In this document: in pieces, positions 1 to 9,703 of the stretch | How the letters are laid out: the number at the start of each line of letters is the position of its first letter | Position numbering within the stretch: position 1 is the stretch's first letter | Source of the DNA: Pseudomaricurvus sp033283175 | GTDB taxonomy: Bacteria; Pseudomonadota; Gammaproteobacteria; Pseudomonadales; Cellvibrionaceae | NCBI GenBank assembly: GCA_033283175.1 | Contig: JAWMQM010000004.1 | Coordinates: 1-64,000, forward strand | Direction: 5' to 3' | DNA length: 64,000 bases | The notes under the pieces: model-generated | Seen by the model: the letters and a program-made list of their open reading frames with translations, nothing else | Told to the model about the DNA's origin: nothing | The model's database searches: none | Program-made: the position numbers and the translations under genes

Positions 1-222
1 TTTTCGAGATCGATACAAGCTGATCTCTAAATTTGGCTCATTCGCAATTGAACTAATTACTTCACATAAATGAATTAATGAGTCACTTGCAAATGATAAT
101 TTTATGTCGCATTACCATTTCGCAAGCGCCCACACGCATTGCTTGATTAACTTGTTAAATAACAGCTGCTCGCTCTGGAGTTCAGCTTTTTGCTTCGGAG
201 TGTCTCTCGAAGCGAGGAGGCG
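1..222 (-). promoter_or_regulatory. 16S rRNA leader (transcribed spacer) with boxA and boxC
   Basis: Read on the minus strand, this stretch carries a boxA-like antitermination motif at 152-164 (TGTTATTTAACAA; family consensus TGCTCTTTAACAA). About 20 bases later comes a boxC-like GTGTGGGCGCTTG at about 122-136. This is the usual layout of a gammaproteobacterial 16S leader, bound by the NusB/NusE antitermination complex. The window ends before recognisable 16S sequence, so the rRNA gene should start just left of base 1. Confidence 0.8.
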
Positions 223-223
223 C

Positions 224-251
224 ATTCTACACTCTCCACCCGGTTTGGCAA
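224..251 (-). promoter_or_regulatory. rRNA operon promoter, proximal
   Basis: On the minus strand: -35 TTGCCA (246-251), 16-base spacer, -10 TAGAAT (224-229), followed at once by a GCGCCTCC discriminator. A GC-rich discriminator of this type is the hallmark of stringently controlled (ppGpp/DksA) stable-RNA promoters. An A/T-rich stretch at 252-275 could act as an UP element. Confidence 0.8.
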
Positions 252-392
252 GCACTTTTTGTCATTATTTTTTAATGACTTGGCTCAGTTTTGAGCCAGT
301 GCCAAAAAGCGCTTCAGATCGATCAAAACACAACCAGAAACCGCTTTTGCCAACCGCCTGAAACACCGTCTTGGCCGTCTCAGGAGGCGCGC

Positions 393-420
393 ATTATACG
401 CATCAATTTGCGCTGCGCAA
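393..420 (-). promoter_or_regulatory. rRNA operon promoter, middle
   Basis: On the minus strand: -35 TTGCGC (415-420), 16-base spacer, perfect -10 TATAAT (393-398), then GCGCGCCTCC. It shares the discriminator sequence of the two neighbouring promoters, which suggests duplication or strong selection on that element. Confidence 0.8.
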
Positions 421-521
421 GCCCCTCAAACAATCTTTTCTGAACCTCATCGAGATCCTAGAATACAGCGCTAACCCGTTGATATTACTGGGAAGACGCC
501 GCCTCATCTGAAGGGAGGCGC

Positions 522-550
522 ATTATGCCTATCCGGGGCGGGCTGGTCAA
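522..550 (-). promoter_or_regulatory. rRNA operon promoter, distal
   Basis: On the minus strand: -35 TTGACC (545-550), 17-base spacer, -10 CATAAT (522-527), then GCGCCTCCC. Third member of the tandem set. It lies about 170 bases downstream of the yhdP stop codon, so yhdP read-through would enter the rRNA operon unless stopped. Confidence 0.75.
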
Positions 551-715
551 TGAGGTTCTGCAAAGAAGATCATTTTTCTGAGGCGCTTGCAGCAATACCG
601 CCGCAAGGTCGAAACCAGACTCTACGGGTTAGAACACCCGCCGGAAGCCTTCACTTTTACTATAGGCCAGCAAACCGCGATTTCAAGGCGCCACAGCACC
701 CTACTTAACGCTCCG

Positions 716-3700
716 TTATCGGGAGCCGTTACTCTGCTCACGACTGGCTTCCGCCGCCTTTTCTGCAGAGCGGTTATCGAACAGGCGATCGAAACGGATT
801 TCCGGATCACTCCACTCACCGGTGATGCGATAGCTGACACTGGCAACCCGGTCCACTTGCTTGGCGAACAGCTTACTGATCAGGTAGACCCCCGCGGCAG
901 CCGGCAATCCGGCCGCCATTGCGGTAAGCAGTGTAGCGTTACCACCCACAGGCAGGGTGGCCACCAGCGAGGCATCCAGCGTCTCCTCCCGCAGGTTTAC
1001 CTGTCCGCCCATTTGCAACCTCGAAGAGCTGTTGGTGACCTCAATGGGTGACGCCAGGTACAGCATGCCGCGCTCCATCTGCAGCTCGCCGCTGACGGTA
1101 TCAAAGGGAGTACCTGACTTGTAGACATCGGAGAAGTCGAGCTGCAGGCGTCGCACCCAGCTGTCGAAGTTAAACAGACCCACCAGCCTCAGGAAGGCAT
1201 CACTGGCCTGGCCAGTGGTCTTAAAGAAGCGGCCCTTGCGAATATTGAAATCCATGCGCCCCTGACTGTCCGGTAGCGAGAACTGCAGCGGATCTCCCGG
1301 CCAGTTCAGGTCTATCCCCGCCGCCCCCTGGGTGGCATCGAAGGTAACCGGCATGTCCCACGCTTTGGCGATCTCTGCCAGCTCACTACCACTCAGGAGA
1401 CCACTGAACGCCGAGTTGCCGCCCAACTGCCAGCTGAGCAAGGCTCCGGTTTCACCCAGGCCACTGACCTGCAAACCGCGGGCACCGCCAACGATACCAG
1501 TGACGTAGTAGCCGCTGGCATCAGTGCGCAAGTCACCTTTCCAGGCACCAAAGTCCTGTCCATCAACACGGATCTCCCGCACGGCAAAACGAATGGGAGG
1601 AATACTTTGCGGATCCAGCCCGGCGGTTGCCCGGGTCAGCCAGCTATCCGTCGCCACCTTCTCTTCTGAAGCAGCGGATGACGCCGGGGGCAGTATCCAG
1701 CGAACATAGTCCAGGTCCAGCAGCATAGGCTCGCCACTGTCGGCGATAGTGATACTGCCGCGGAGCTTTTCATCATCGAGGTTGATTTTCCAGCGGTCGT
1801 AATCGTGACCGCCACTGATAGCAACACCGCTGAGATCCACATCCCCCCAATGCAAGGTTCCCAGTTGCACATCCAGGCTGAGCTTCAAGTCGCCCGTGGA
1901 GCTGCCCCCCTTCGTCCCGGCACCCACCCTGGAATACTCCTGATAGCGGCTGAGGATTGCCGACCACTCCGGAACATCAAACCAATCCACCCGGCCCTTG
2001 ACCCGTAAGCCGTCCACTGCAGGCGCGTTTGCACTGCCAAGCAACTGCACCACTGCGGCCTGACCGAGGGCGATATCGCCACGGTCTTCTGCGCCCGTGT
2101 GGAGATAGTTCAAACCGAGGATATCGTCATACACCAGATTGATACGAAAGCCGTCGCTATCAACCGGCACGGTAACCGTGAGCTCCCGGGCCTCCTCAGG
2201 TGTCTTGCCAAACGGCGCCGGCAGCTCCACCGCCGCGCCCTGCAAGGACGAGGAGAACGCCAGCTGCAGCGGCTCCCCGGCCCGGATAGTGGCACTGCCA
2301 CGAACCTCGGTGAGACCGGCAACAAACCCGAGTTCCGGCCGCCGCGACCAGCGCATCAGCCGCTCAGGGTCCAGGGTGCCGGAAAAGCCGACCCGGGTGC
2401 TTTGCACATCACCCTGCCACTGACTGTTAATGGTTGCCCGCACCGGCTGCTCCCAAAAACGTCCCTGCAGCGATGTGGCGCTCAGGCCCGTGCGATTGTT
2501 AAAGCGCAGATCGCCCCGTACACGGTTGAATTCGAGGCCGGGCCCATCCATAGAGAGATCCACATCCCGCAGCTGCACACGCACATCCTGCTTCTGCAGT
2601 TGCTGCTCGTCCGCCGAAAGCGGAATCTGTAACGCCACCCGGGCATCGATTTCACCCTTCGCCCGCCAGGTCTGCATGGCCTCACCAATGCGCTCCCGCA
2701 GGGGGGGCACCGCCAGAATATCAAGCCCGGTTTGGGCAGGCCCCGTGAGGGAGCCCCGAATACCCAGCAAGGTCCCGCCAGCGGCTCCACCCGAGGGACG
2801 GGTGTCCACCTCGACCCCCTGCACAGAGGCACCCAATAGCTGTCCCCCATCAATAGAAGCGTGCACCCAGCGATCATCCACCTGCACTAACCCATGCACC
2901 CTGGTAGCCGCCGGCCAGTCGGGATGGTAAGCGAGATCACCATCGACAACATTGAGCGCCAGCTGTACAGCCCGGCTGTGGCTGGCCCCCTCGCCAAACC
3001 TGCCGTTAAACACAAAGCCGCCGGAAGGAACCCTGCCGCCCTGCAATGCCGCATCCAGCCAGCCCAACAGAGACTCCGGCACCACCTGTGGCACCAGGCG
3101 TTTATGATTCGCCACCTCGCCATCGCGCAAGCCGATCTGCAGCGTCAGTTCCAGCGGCCGGGTATGAGGCTGAAAAGGTACATCCAGGTAGAAAAAGCCG
3201 TGTGCATCCCCAAGGTCGCCCTGCATGCTCAACAAGCCACTGTTGACCAGCACCTGATTGGCCTCTTTGTCCACTTTCCACGCCACCCGACCGGAGGCGT
3301 GAGCGAACCGGAAGGGCTGCTCATAGATACCCGGGTAATGCATAAGGAAGCCGTCTTCACTGTCGAGCGTTACCACGCCATCCAGCAAGCCGGTATCGAG
3401 ATAGCCGGTGACATTGGACAGCTGTGGCACGCCTTTCCAGGCCGCAATGCCCACCTTCTGCAAATTCGCCTGCAGGCGGAAGTTCGCAGGCTGGGACACC
3501 GGTACTGTCACCAGCAGCTGTCGCATAGTTCCAGCGACGCCCAGCTCTTCCAGCAGTCTGTGCGCCAGCTCCGGCAGTTGCTGCACCCCCGCCAGATAAC
3601 CGGTCAACTGCTCCAGATCCAGCTCCGGCATGGCCAGCTTCACCGCGCCCCCCTGCAGTCCACCACTGAGCGATACATCCAGTGGCGACATGTCACCATC

Positions 3701-4657
3701 GGGCCAGCGCACCTGCAGCTGCCGCAAATCAAAGCGCCACTGACCATCCGGCTTCAGCGTGCCGTTCAGTTCCGAAGCCAGTCGGCCAGGCAGCCCTGCA
3801 GCGACGCCATCCGGCACCGTAAACTCCCAGCGACCCGAGAGCTCCATAGCCCGCTCAGGCTCAATGGCCAGCCACACCTCGGCATCCACCACCCCGCCGC
3901 CAAGATAGTCACTGCCCGGCAGGGCTGTACCTGCCAACTCCATCAGCCCCGCGGTACTGAATGCCTGCAAGCGCAAATAGCCGCGACCGCTGAACTCATC
4001 TGCTTCCCGCGGATTGCCGCTGCCCTCAAAGATTAACCTGGCTTGCTGTTGCTGTGCGTGGCCGATAGAGGCCACAAAGCGGTGAAAGTCGCCATCGTTT
4101 TCCAGAGTGACGGCGTTGGCCCTGAAGTCCCGCTGGGAACCGTCGGCAAAGGTAAGCGCTATCCTGGCCCCGGTAAGCTCCACGTCCCGACCCACCAGAA
4201 AAATATCCAGCGGATCGGCGATCTCGTCCTTTTTCGGCTCCGCCCGCGCGATGCCAAACAGCCCCCAACGCCCTTCCTGGCCCTGCTGTAATTCGGCCTG
4301 CAAGCCGCCAAAACGCAGTTCTTCAAAACGCAGACTGCGACTCATGACGCTGTTCAGGACATCCAGTCTCAACTCTACCCGCTCGGCGGACAGTACCGGC
4401 TGGCCGGCAGGGTTATAAAGCCGGAAATCCCGTACCAGCAGCTCCGGCTTCAGCCCCTCCCAACGGGCGTGCAGCGCCCCCAGCTCCACCCGGGAGGAGA
4501 GGCGCTCTGAAAAGTATTCCTGAAGAAAATCACGATGCAGGGTCAGGCTGGGCGCCATCTCCCGGCCCAGTTGTACCAGCACCGCTGCCACAATCAGCAA
4601 CAGCGCCAGCGTGCCCCAGAATTTTCGCGCCAGCCAACCGGCCGTTTGCCTCACCAT
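716..4657 (-). CDS. yhdP: YhdP-family AsmA-like envelope protein (TIGR02099)
   Basis: A 1313-residue protein with one N-terminal membrane anchor (about residues 12-30, rich in L/V/A), followed by a very long, beta-rich periplasmic region and an AsmA-like C-terminal domain. Length and position downstream of rng fit the YhdP/TIGR02099 family. In E. coli, YhdP, TamB and YdbH are redundant AsmA-like proteins thought to carry phospholipids from the inner to the outer membrane. The ATG lies three bases after the rng stop codon, so translation is probably coupled. It is the last gene of the mreBCD-maf-rng-yhdP operon. Assignment rests on length, anchor and gene order; fold is inferred from the family. 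Confidence 0.9.
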   Translation of the reverse strand: MVRQTAGWLARKFWGTLALLLIVAAVLVQLGREMAPSLTLHRDFLQEYFSERLSSRVELGALHARWEGLKPELLVRDFRLYNPAGQPVLSAERVELRLDVLNSVMSRSLRFEELRFGGLQAELQQGQEGRWGLFGIARAEPKKDEIADPLDIFLVGRDVELTGARIALTFADGSQRDFRANAVTLENDGDFHRFVASIGHAQQQQARLIFEGSGNPREADEFSGRGYLRLQAFSTAGLMELAGTALPGSDYLGGGVVDAEVWLAIEPERAMELSGRWEFTVPDGVAAGLPGRLASELNGTLKPDGQWRFDLRQLQVRWPDGDMSPLDVSLSGGLQGGAVKLAMPELDLEQLTGYLAGVQQLPELAHRLLEELGVAGTMRQLLVTVPVSQPANFRLQANLQKVGIAAWKGVPQLSNVTGYLDTGLLDGVVTLDSEDGFLMHYPGIYEQPFRFAHASGRVAWKVDKEANQVLVNSGLLSMQGDLGDAHGFFYLDVPFQPHTRPLELTLQIGLRDGEVANHKRLVPQVVPESLLGWLDAALQGGRVPSGGFVFNGRFGEGASHSRAVQLALNVVDGDLAYHPDWPAATRVHGLVQVDDRWVHASIDGGQLLGASVQGVEVDTRPSGGAAGGTLLGIRGSLTGPAQTGLDILAVPPLRERIGEAMQTWRAKGEIDARVALQIPLSADEQQLQKQDVRVQLRDVDLSMDGPGLEFNRVRGDLRFNNRTGLSATSLQGRFWEQPVRATINSQWQGDVQSTRVGFSGTLDPERLMRWSRRPELGFVAGLTEVRGSATIRAGEPLQLAFSSSLQGAAVELPAPFGKTPEEARELTVTVPVDSDGFRINLVYDDILGLNYLHTGAEDRGDIALGQAAVVQLLGSANAPAVDGLRVKGRVDWFDVPEWSAILSRYQEYSRVGAGTKGGSSTGDLKLSLDVQLGTLHWGDVDLSGVAISGGHDYDRWKINLDDEKLRGSITIADSGEPMLLDLDYVRWILPPASSAASEEKVATDSWLTRATAGLDPQSIPPIRFAVREIRVDGQDFGAWKGDLRTDASGYYVTGIVGGARGLQVSGLGETGALLSWQLGGNSAFSGLLSGSELAEIAKAWDMPVTFDATQGAAGIDLNWPGDPLQFSLPDSQGRMDFNIRKGRFFKTTGQASDAFLRLVGLFNFDSWVRRLQLDFSDVYKSGTPFDTVSGELQMERGMLYLASPIEVTNSSSRLQMGGQVNLREETLDASLVATLPVGGNATLLTAMAAGLPAAAGVYLISKLFAKQVDRVASVSYRITGEWSDPEIRFDRLFDNRSAEKAAEASREQSNGSR

Positions 4658-4660
4658 GCA

Positions 4661-6154
4661 CTAAACCAGAATGATGTCGTACTGTTCCTGGGTGTAGATG
4701 CTTTCCACCTGAAACTGGATGGTGCAACTGATGAACTCTTCCAGGTCGGCAACGTTGGAGGACTCCTCGTCCAGCAGCCGGTCGATAACCACCTGCGAGG
4801 CCAGCACCAGAAACTTCTCGTTGTTGTAAGCCCGGGCTTCACGCAGGATTTCGCGAAAGATCTCGTAGCAGACCGTCTCGGCCGACTTGAGCGAACCGCG
4901 GCCCTGACACACCGGGCAGGGCTCACACATAACCTGGCCCAGGGATTCACGGGTGCGCTTGCGGGTCATCTCCACCAGTCCCAGCTCGGAGACGCCGGTG
5001 ATGGAGGTTTTGGCGTGGTCCCGCTCCATCATTTTTTCCAGCGTGCGCAGCACCTGGCGTTGGTGCTCGGACTCTTTCATGTCGATAAAGTCGAGAATAA
5101 TAATGCCGCCGATGTTGCGCAGCCGCAGCTGGCGCGCAATGGCGGTGGCAGCTTCCAGATTGGTTTTGAAGATGGTCTCTTCCAGATTGCGATGGCCGAC
5201 GAAGGCGCCGGTGTTCACATCCACCGTGGTCATGGCCTCGGTCTGCTCAATAATCAGGTAGCCACCGGACTTGAGCTGTACCTTGTGCACCAGGGCCTTC
5301 TGAATCTCTTCTTCTACGCCATAGAGTTCAAACAGCGGCCGTTCCCCGGGGTAGTGCTCGATCTTTTCCACCACTTCGGGGGCGTATTTGCGGGCGAAAT
5401 GCACCATCTTGCCGTGTACCTCACGGGAGTCCACCCGCACCTTTTCTATGTGGGGCTTGATCAGGTCACGCACGGTGCGCAGGAACAGCGGCAAGTCTTC
5501 GTGAATGACCGAGCCTGCCGGCGCCGTGCGGGCCCGCTCCTCAATGTCGTTCCAGAGACGATAGAGAAACGGGATATCAGCACAAAGCTCTTCCCCGACC
5601 ACCCCTTCGGCAACGGTACGGATAATAAAGCCGCCATTGGCCTTGCGCGCCTCCGGCTCCTGCTCCAGTTCGGCCACCTGCTCTTCTACCAGGGTTTTCA
5701 GGCGCGCGCGCTCCTGCTCATCCTCGATACGGGTGGAGATACCGATGTGGCGGGTCTGTGGCATATAGACCAGATAGCGGCCGGAAACGGATAAATGGGT
5801 GGTCAGGCGAGCGCCCTTGGTACCAATGGGGTCCTTGACCACCTGCACCACCAGCACCTGGCCCTCACGCACCGCACCGCGAATATCCTCCACCGGCGCA
5901 CTGCGATCCTCCATACCATCCTTGCCCAGCGGGGCGATATCGGCGGCGTGAATAAAGCCGGCCCGCTCCAGGCCGATGTCCACAAACGCCGCCTGCATGC
6001 CCGGCAGCACCCGCACCACCTTGCCTTTATAGATATTGCCTACATGCCCCTTGCGCTGGGTGCGTTCAATGTAGACCTCCTGCAACATACCGTTTTCCAC
6101 CAGTGCAGTACGGGTTTCGGTGGGCGAGGCGTTGACCAGTAATTCTTCGCTCAT
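4661..6154 (-). CDS. rng: Ribonuclease G
   Basis: The 497-residue product has the normal length of RNase G (CafA), the endoribonuclease that matures the 16S 5' end and turns over some mRNAs. The N-terminal S1 RNA-binding domain spans about residues 35-120 (GNIYKGKVVRVLPGMQAAFV). The RNase E/G catalytic core follows, with the DVNTGAFVG acidic site and the FIDM motif. A CPVCQGRG zinc-link motif near residue 415 joins the protomers. Unlike RNase E, it has no long C-terminal scaffold. It sits in the conserved operon after maf (87-base gap) and before yhdP (3-base gap). Confidence 0.96.
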   Translation of the reverse strand: MSEELLVNASPTETRTALVENGMLQEVYIERTQRKGHVGNIYKGKVVRVLPGMQAAFVDIGLERAGFIHAADIAPLGKDGMEDRSAPVEDIRGAVREGQVLVVQVVKDPIGTKGARLTTHLSVSGRYLVYMPQTRHIGISTRIEDEQERARLKTLVEEQVAELEQEPEARKANGGFIIRTVAEGVVGEELCADIPFLYRLWNDIEERARTAPAGSVIHEDLPLFLRTVRDLIKPHIEKVRVDSREVHGKMVHFARKYAPEVVEKIEHYPGERPLFELYGVEEEIQKALVHKVQLKSGGYLIIEQTEAMTTVDVNTGAFVGHRNLEETIFKTNLEAATAIARQLRLRNIGGIIILDFIDMKESEHQRQVLRTLEKMMERDHAKTSITGVSELGLVEMTRKRTRESLGQVMCEPCPVCQGRGSLKSAETVCYEIFREILREARAYNNEKFLVLASQVVIDRLLDEESSNVADLEEFISCTIQFQVESIYTQEQYDIILV

Positions 6155-6241
6155 AGTCTCTTTCTGTCCGCAGGATTACCTGACGCTTGTTATTTTGGGA
6201 CGACTGCAACAGTCACTGAGGTGTTCAGACCTGCCTGTGTA

Positions 6242-6832
6242 TCAGCTCTGCCAGTAGGGTACCCCGAAAAGATCCAGCAGTTCACAGGTCTGGGCCAGCG
6301 GCAACCCCACTACCCCACTGTAACTGCCGTTGATGTGCTCTACCAGTGCCGCACCCCGCCCCTGTATACCATAGGCACCGGCCTTGTCGGCAGGTTCACC
6401 GGTGGCCCAGTAGCGACGGGCAACCGCTTCATCAAACGGGCGGAAACGCACTTCCGTGGTAACAAGGCGCACCTCCTCCCGGGTCGGGGTGGAGAGCGCC
6501 AGCGCCGTATGCACCAGATGATCACGCCCGGACATCAGCATCAGCATGGCGACCGCATCCTCTTCGTCCAGCGGCTTTTCCAGCAAACGCCCGGCACACA
6601 CTCCGATAGTATCTGCCCCCAGCACCGGCCGACCGGGGAGACTCAACGCCTGCAACCGCAGTACGCCGGCGCGGGACTTCTCCAGTGCCAGACGACTGAC
6701 ATAGGCCTCAGGGCTCTCACCGGGAGTATGCACCTCAGGCACATCGACAGACAGGGTTTCAATATGGACACCAATCTGGCCCAGCAATTCACGGCGCCGG
6801 GGAGATTGGGAGGCGAGGTAAAGGGAAGTCAT
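6242..6832 (-). CDS. maf: Maf-family nucleotide pyrophosphatase (YhdE-like)
   Basis: A 196-residue Maf/Ham1-fold enzyme with the signature LASQSPRRRELL at the N-terminus and the DTIGV motif near residue 70. YhdE-type Maf proteins hydrolyse dTTP/UTP and modified pyrimidine triphosphates (house-cleaning). The ATG at 6832 is preferred over an upstream in-frame GTG at 6838 because AAGGA lies 8 bases before it. The gene sits between mreD and rng as in other gammaproteobacteria. Confidence 0.93.
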   Translation of the reverse strand: MTSLYLASQSPRRRELLGQIGVHIETLSVDVPEVHTPGESPEAYVSRLALEKSRAGVLRLQALSLPGRPVLGADTIGVCAGRLLEKPLDEEDAVAMLMLMSGRDHLVHTALALSTPTREEVRLVTTEVRFRPFDEAVARRYWATGEPADKAGAYGIQGRGAALVEHINGSYSGVVGLPLAQTCELLDLFGVPYWQS

Positions 6833-6904
6833 GAACACGGTCCTTGATCATCAGCACCGCATTGTAGCCAATCTGTGCGTCGACGACAGGACGCCGACCG
6901 CAAT

Positions 6905-7393
6905 TCAGGCGACTCGCCAGTAACGGCGCATACGCTCCAGCAACATGTAAAACACCGGCCACAAGAGCGCACTGACAAAGGCTGGCAACAGGAACACCAG
7001 CGAGGGCGCCGCCTTCCCGTACAGACTGTGCACCCAGTTGATCACCAACTGATGAAGGCCGAGCACGACAAACACGGCAAACATCTGCCGCCACACAGTG
7101 GTGTTTTGCATACGCTGGTATGAAAGCAGACCCACATAGGCGACCACCATTAACGCCATGGCGTGTTGCCCCAGGGCCACACCTTCCAGCAGATCCTGCA
7201 GGCAACCCACCACCCAGATGGTAATAATACTGGTCTGCTGAGGCATCACCATCAGCCAGTAGATTACCAGTATGGCCACAAATTCAGGCCGCAACCAGCC
7301 ATTGGGGGGACTCAGCGGCACCGCCATCAACAGCAGCGCCAACAGATAGGAAAAGACGATGACCCAACGGTTGTGAGCCTTAACCGGAACCAC
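6905..7393 (-). CDS. mreD: Rod-shape determining protein MreD
   Basis: About 162 residues with five or six hydrophobic segments, the size and character of MreD, an inner-membrane partner of MreC in the elongasome. The GTG at 7393 gives a protein of the usual length starting MVPVKAHNRW, with GGAGG 11 bases upstream. Longer in-frame extensions read through mreC and are not believable. The gene overlaps the mreC stop codon by 14 bases, which implies translational coupling. Confidence 0.9.
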   Translation of the reverse strand: MVPVKAHNRWVIVFSYLLALLLMAVPLSPPNGWLRPEFVAILVIYWLMVMPQQTSIITIWVVGCLQDLLEGVALGQHAMALMVVAYVGLLSYQRMQNTTVWRQMFAVFVVLGLHQLVINWVHSLYGKAAPSLVFLLPAFVSALLWPVFYMLLERMRRYWRVA

Positions 7394-8285
7394 CTTCAGA
7401 CTCCTCCGGCACTTCAGACTCTTCGGGAATAGAGAGCTCCACCGCGTCCACCGCATCCTTGGCGCGATCGCCACTGAACACCAGCAGTACATGGCGGCTG
7501 CGGTTAAGCTGGGCCTTCGGGCGTGCCACAACGGTCGCAAACGGCTGACCCGGATCGTGCACCACCGACTCTACAGTCGCCACGGGATAACCCACCGGGA
7601 ACCGCTGCCCCAGGCCGGAGCTGACCAACAGGTCGCCAACGCGGATATCGACGGTGTTGGAGAGGTAACGCAGCTTCAGCTCGTAAAGATCACCAGTACC
7701 CTCCGCCACAGCCCGCACGCCGTTGCGATTCACCTGCACCGGCAGGGCGTGGGAGGCGTCGGTAATCAGCAGCACCTGCGAGGTGTATTCGCTCACCTCA
7801 ACCACCTGCCCCATCAGGCCGTAGGCATCCAGCAACGGCTGGCCCAGATAGACTCCATGGCTGGCACCCTTGTTGACGATCACCTTATGACTCAGGGGAT
7901 CCGGCGAGATACCAATCAGCTCCGCCACCAGCACCCGGTCCTGCACCACTTCGGCCGAATTGAGCAGCTGCCGCAGGCGCACGTTCTCGGCGGCCAGGGT
8001 AGCCATCTGCTGCAGCTTGCGCTTGTGGATCAGCAGCTCGGCCTTGAGAGCCGAATTCTCCTCCTCCAGATCACTGCGGGTGCGCAGGGAATCCGAGACC
8101 TGGTCCACGGCCCGGCCAGGCGCATCGGCAATCATATAAAGAGGGGCCACCAGGTTCGCCAGCTGGGCCCGCACCGGGTCCAGCAGCGAGGTGTAGGTAT
8201 TCACAAGAATCAGGAGCAGGGCCAGCCCCCCAAGTGTAAACACCCGGGAAGCCGTGGAAGGACCTTTGGAAAAGAGCGGTTTCAC
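7380..8285 (-). CDS. mreC: Rod-shape determining protein MreC
   Basis: A 301-residue protein with a short cytoplasmic tail and one membrane span (about residues 15-33). A coiled coil follows (about 68-110, rich in E/L/K), then a beta-rich periplasmic domain with the LVSSGLGQRFPVGYPV segment typical of MreC. MreC dimerises in the periplasm and links MreB and MreD to PBP2/RodA. An acidic C-terminal tail rich in E and S (SIPEESEVPEES) is variable in the family. It lies 34 bases downstream of mreB. Confidence 0.95.
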   Translation of the reverse strand: MKPLFSKGPSTASRVFTLGGLALLLILVNTYTSLLDPVRAQLANLVAPLYMIADAPGRAVDQVSDSLRTRSDLEEENSALKAELLIHKRKLQQMATLAAENVRLRQLLNSAEVVQDRVLVAELIGISPDPLSHKVIVNKGASHGVYLGQPLLDAYGLMGQVVEVSEYTSQVLLITDASHALPVQVNRNGVRAVAEGTGDLYELKLRYLSNTVDIRVGDLLVSSGLGQRFPVGYPVATVESVVHDPGQPFATVVARPKAQLNRSRHVLLVFSGDRAKDAVDAVELSIPEESEVPEESEGGSG

Positions 8286-8319
8286 CGGTCAGCCTTGCAG
8301 GGAGGCATCGGGACCCGGA

Positions 8320-9354
8320 TCAACTGGAAAGCAGGTCGATGCTGCGACGATCCATGATGTCCATCGCCTTGCCGCCCCCTCGGGCCACACAGGTCAGGGG
8401 GTCTTCCGCCACGATAACCGGCAGGCCGGTCTCTTCGGCGATCAGGCGATCGATGTCCCGCAGCAGGGCGCCACCACCGGTGAGGACAATTCCGCCATCG
8501 GCGATATCGGACGCCAGTTCCGGCGGCGACTGCTCAAGCGCGCTTTTCACCGCCTGCACAATACCGGTCAGCGGCTCCTGCAGGGCTTCCAGGATCTCAT
8601 CGCTATTCAGGGTAAACTGGCGCGGCACCCCTTCGGCCAGGTTGCGGCCACGGACGTCGATCTCGCGCACTTCGCTGCCGGCGTAGGCGCAACCGATCTC
8701 GGTCTTGATGCGCTCGGCGGTGGCATCGCCGATGACGCTGCCGTAGTTACGGCGCACGTAGTTGACAATCGCCTCGTCAAAGCGGTCGCCACCGATGCGC
8801 ACAGAATCGGAATAGACGATACCGTTGAGGGAGATAATGGCGATTTCGGTGGTACCACCGCCGATATCCACCACCATGGAACCGCTGGCTTCCTCAACCT
8901 TGAGGCCGGCACCGATGGCAGCGGCCATGGGCTCCTCGATCAGGCGCACTTCACGGGCACCGGCGCCCAGTGCCGACTCCCGGATGGCCCGCTTCTCAAC
9001 TTCGGTGGACAGGCAAGGTACACACACCAGCACCCGGGGGCTGGGCTGGAACCAGCTGTTTTCGTGCACTTTCTTGATAAAGTGCTGCAGCATCTTTTCG
9101 GTCACCTGGAAATCGGCAATAACCCCATCCTTGAGGGGGCGAATGGCGGTGATATTGCCCGGGGTACGACCGAGCATACGCTTGGCCTCCACACCCACGG
9201 CTTCGACGATTTTCTGGCCGTTATGGTGACGGATGGCCACTACCGAAGGCTCATTGAGGACGATGCCACGGTCGCGAACGTAAATCAGGGTATTGGCGGT
9301 GCCGAGATCAATGGACAGGTCGTTGGAGAAGATTCCGCGAAGGCGCTTAAGCAT
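8320..9354 (-). CDS. mreB: Rod-shape determining protein MreB (bacterial actin)
   Basis: A 344-residue actin-fold ATPase. It shows the phosphate-1 motif (SIDLGTANTL, about residues 13-22), the phosphate-2 motif (VVDIGGGTTEIA) and the adenosine motif (GIVLTGGGALL). MreB filaments guide lateral wall synthesis. The start at ATG 9354 (MLKRLRGIFSNDLSIDLG) matches the Pseudomonas MreB N-terminus; a TTG 12 bases upstream also reads in frame. First gene of the six-gene shape/housekeeping operon and divergent from gatC. Confidence 0.97.
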   Translation of the reverse strand: MLKRLRGIFSNDLSIDLGTANTLIYVRDRGIVLNEPSVVAIRHHNGQKIVEAVGVEAKRMLGRTPGNITAIRPLKDGVIADFQVTEKMLQHFIKKVHENSWFQPSPRVLVCVPCLSTEVEKRAIRESALGAGAREVRLIEEPMAAAIGAGLKVEEASGSMVVDIGGGTTEIAIISLNGIVYSDSVRIGGDRFDEAIVNYVRRNYGSVIGDATAERIKTEIGCAYAGSEVREIDVRGRNLAEGVPRQFTLNSDEILEALQEPLTGIVQAVKSALEQSPPELASDIADGGIVLTGGGALLRDIDRLIAEETGLPVIVAEDPLTCVARGGGKAMDIMDRRSIDLLSS

Positions 9355-9703
9355 TGATGTATTCAAACCTTTTAATCGTAGTCGTTATCCGCGCGGGAAG
9401 CCGGTCACAGCCGGCGTCCGGGGTCACCCGCCTGAGCCCAACATAGAAAGCCGGATACACCCCTGTTTTCACCTCGGAAAACAGCAGGCAGACAGCGATT
9501 GGGAAACGGCCAACCGGGTGGCGGGAAAAGGGGGTTGCCACGCGGCTTCCCATAAATGAACGAACTCTATCAATGGCGGGGATTCAGGGCAAGGCGCAAA
9601 TATGGTACTTTACCGCCTTTACTTCACAAATGCCCAAGGCCGCAAAGTTTACCCTCAGGGAGCGTGAACCAGGCCCGGCCAAACCACCTATCTGGAGACC
9701 CTT
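9355..9703. other. Divergent intergenic region mreB/gatC
   Basis: No convincing gene in these 349 bases. It must hold the promoters of both divergent operons, but I could not pick a clear -35/-10 pair for either side. Confidence 0.5.

Noticed and set aside
104..361. 85-codon plus-strand frame in the rRNA promoter region
   Set aside because: Overlaps the boxA leader and two rRNA promoters; no ribosome site and no protein-like pattern.
587..1051. 154-codon plus-strand frame at the end of yhdP
   Set aside because: Antisense to the yhdP C-terminus, low-complexity, no ribosome site.
2894..4036. 380-codon plus-strand frame opposite yhdP
   Set aside because: Antisense to the well-supported yhdP gene, rich in H, Q and R, no domain or ribosome site.
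4535..5794. 419-codon plus-strand frame opposite rng
   Set aside because: Antisense shadow of ribonuclease G; composition (His/Gln/Leu-rich) is typical of complementary frames.
8254..9357. 367-codon plus-strand frame opposite mreB
   Set aside because: MreB on the minus strand is certain; the other frame is a shadow.
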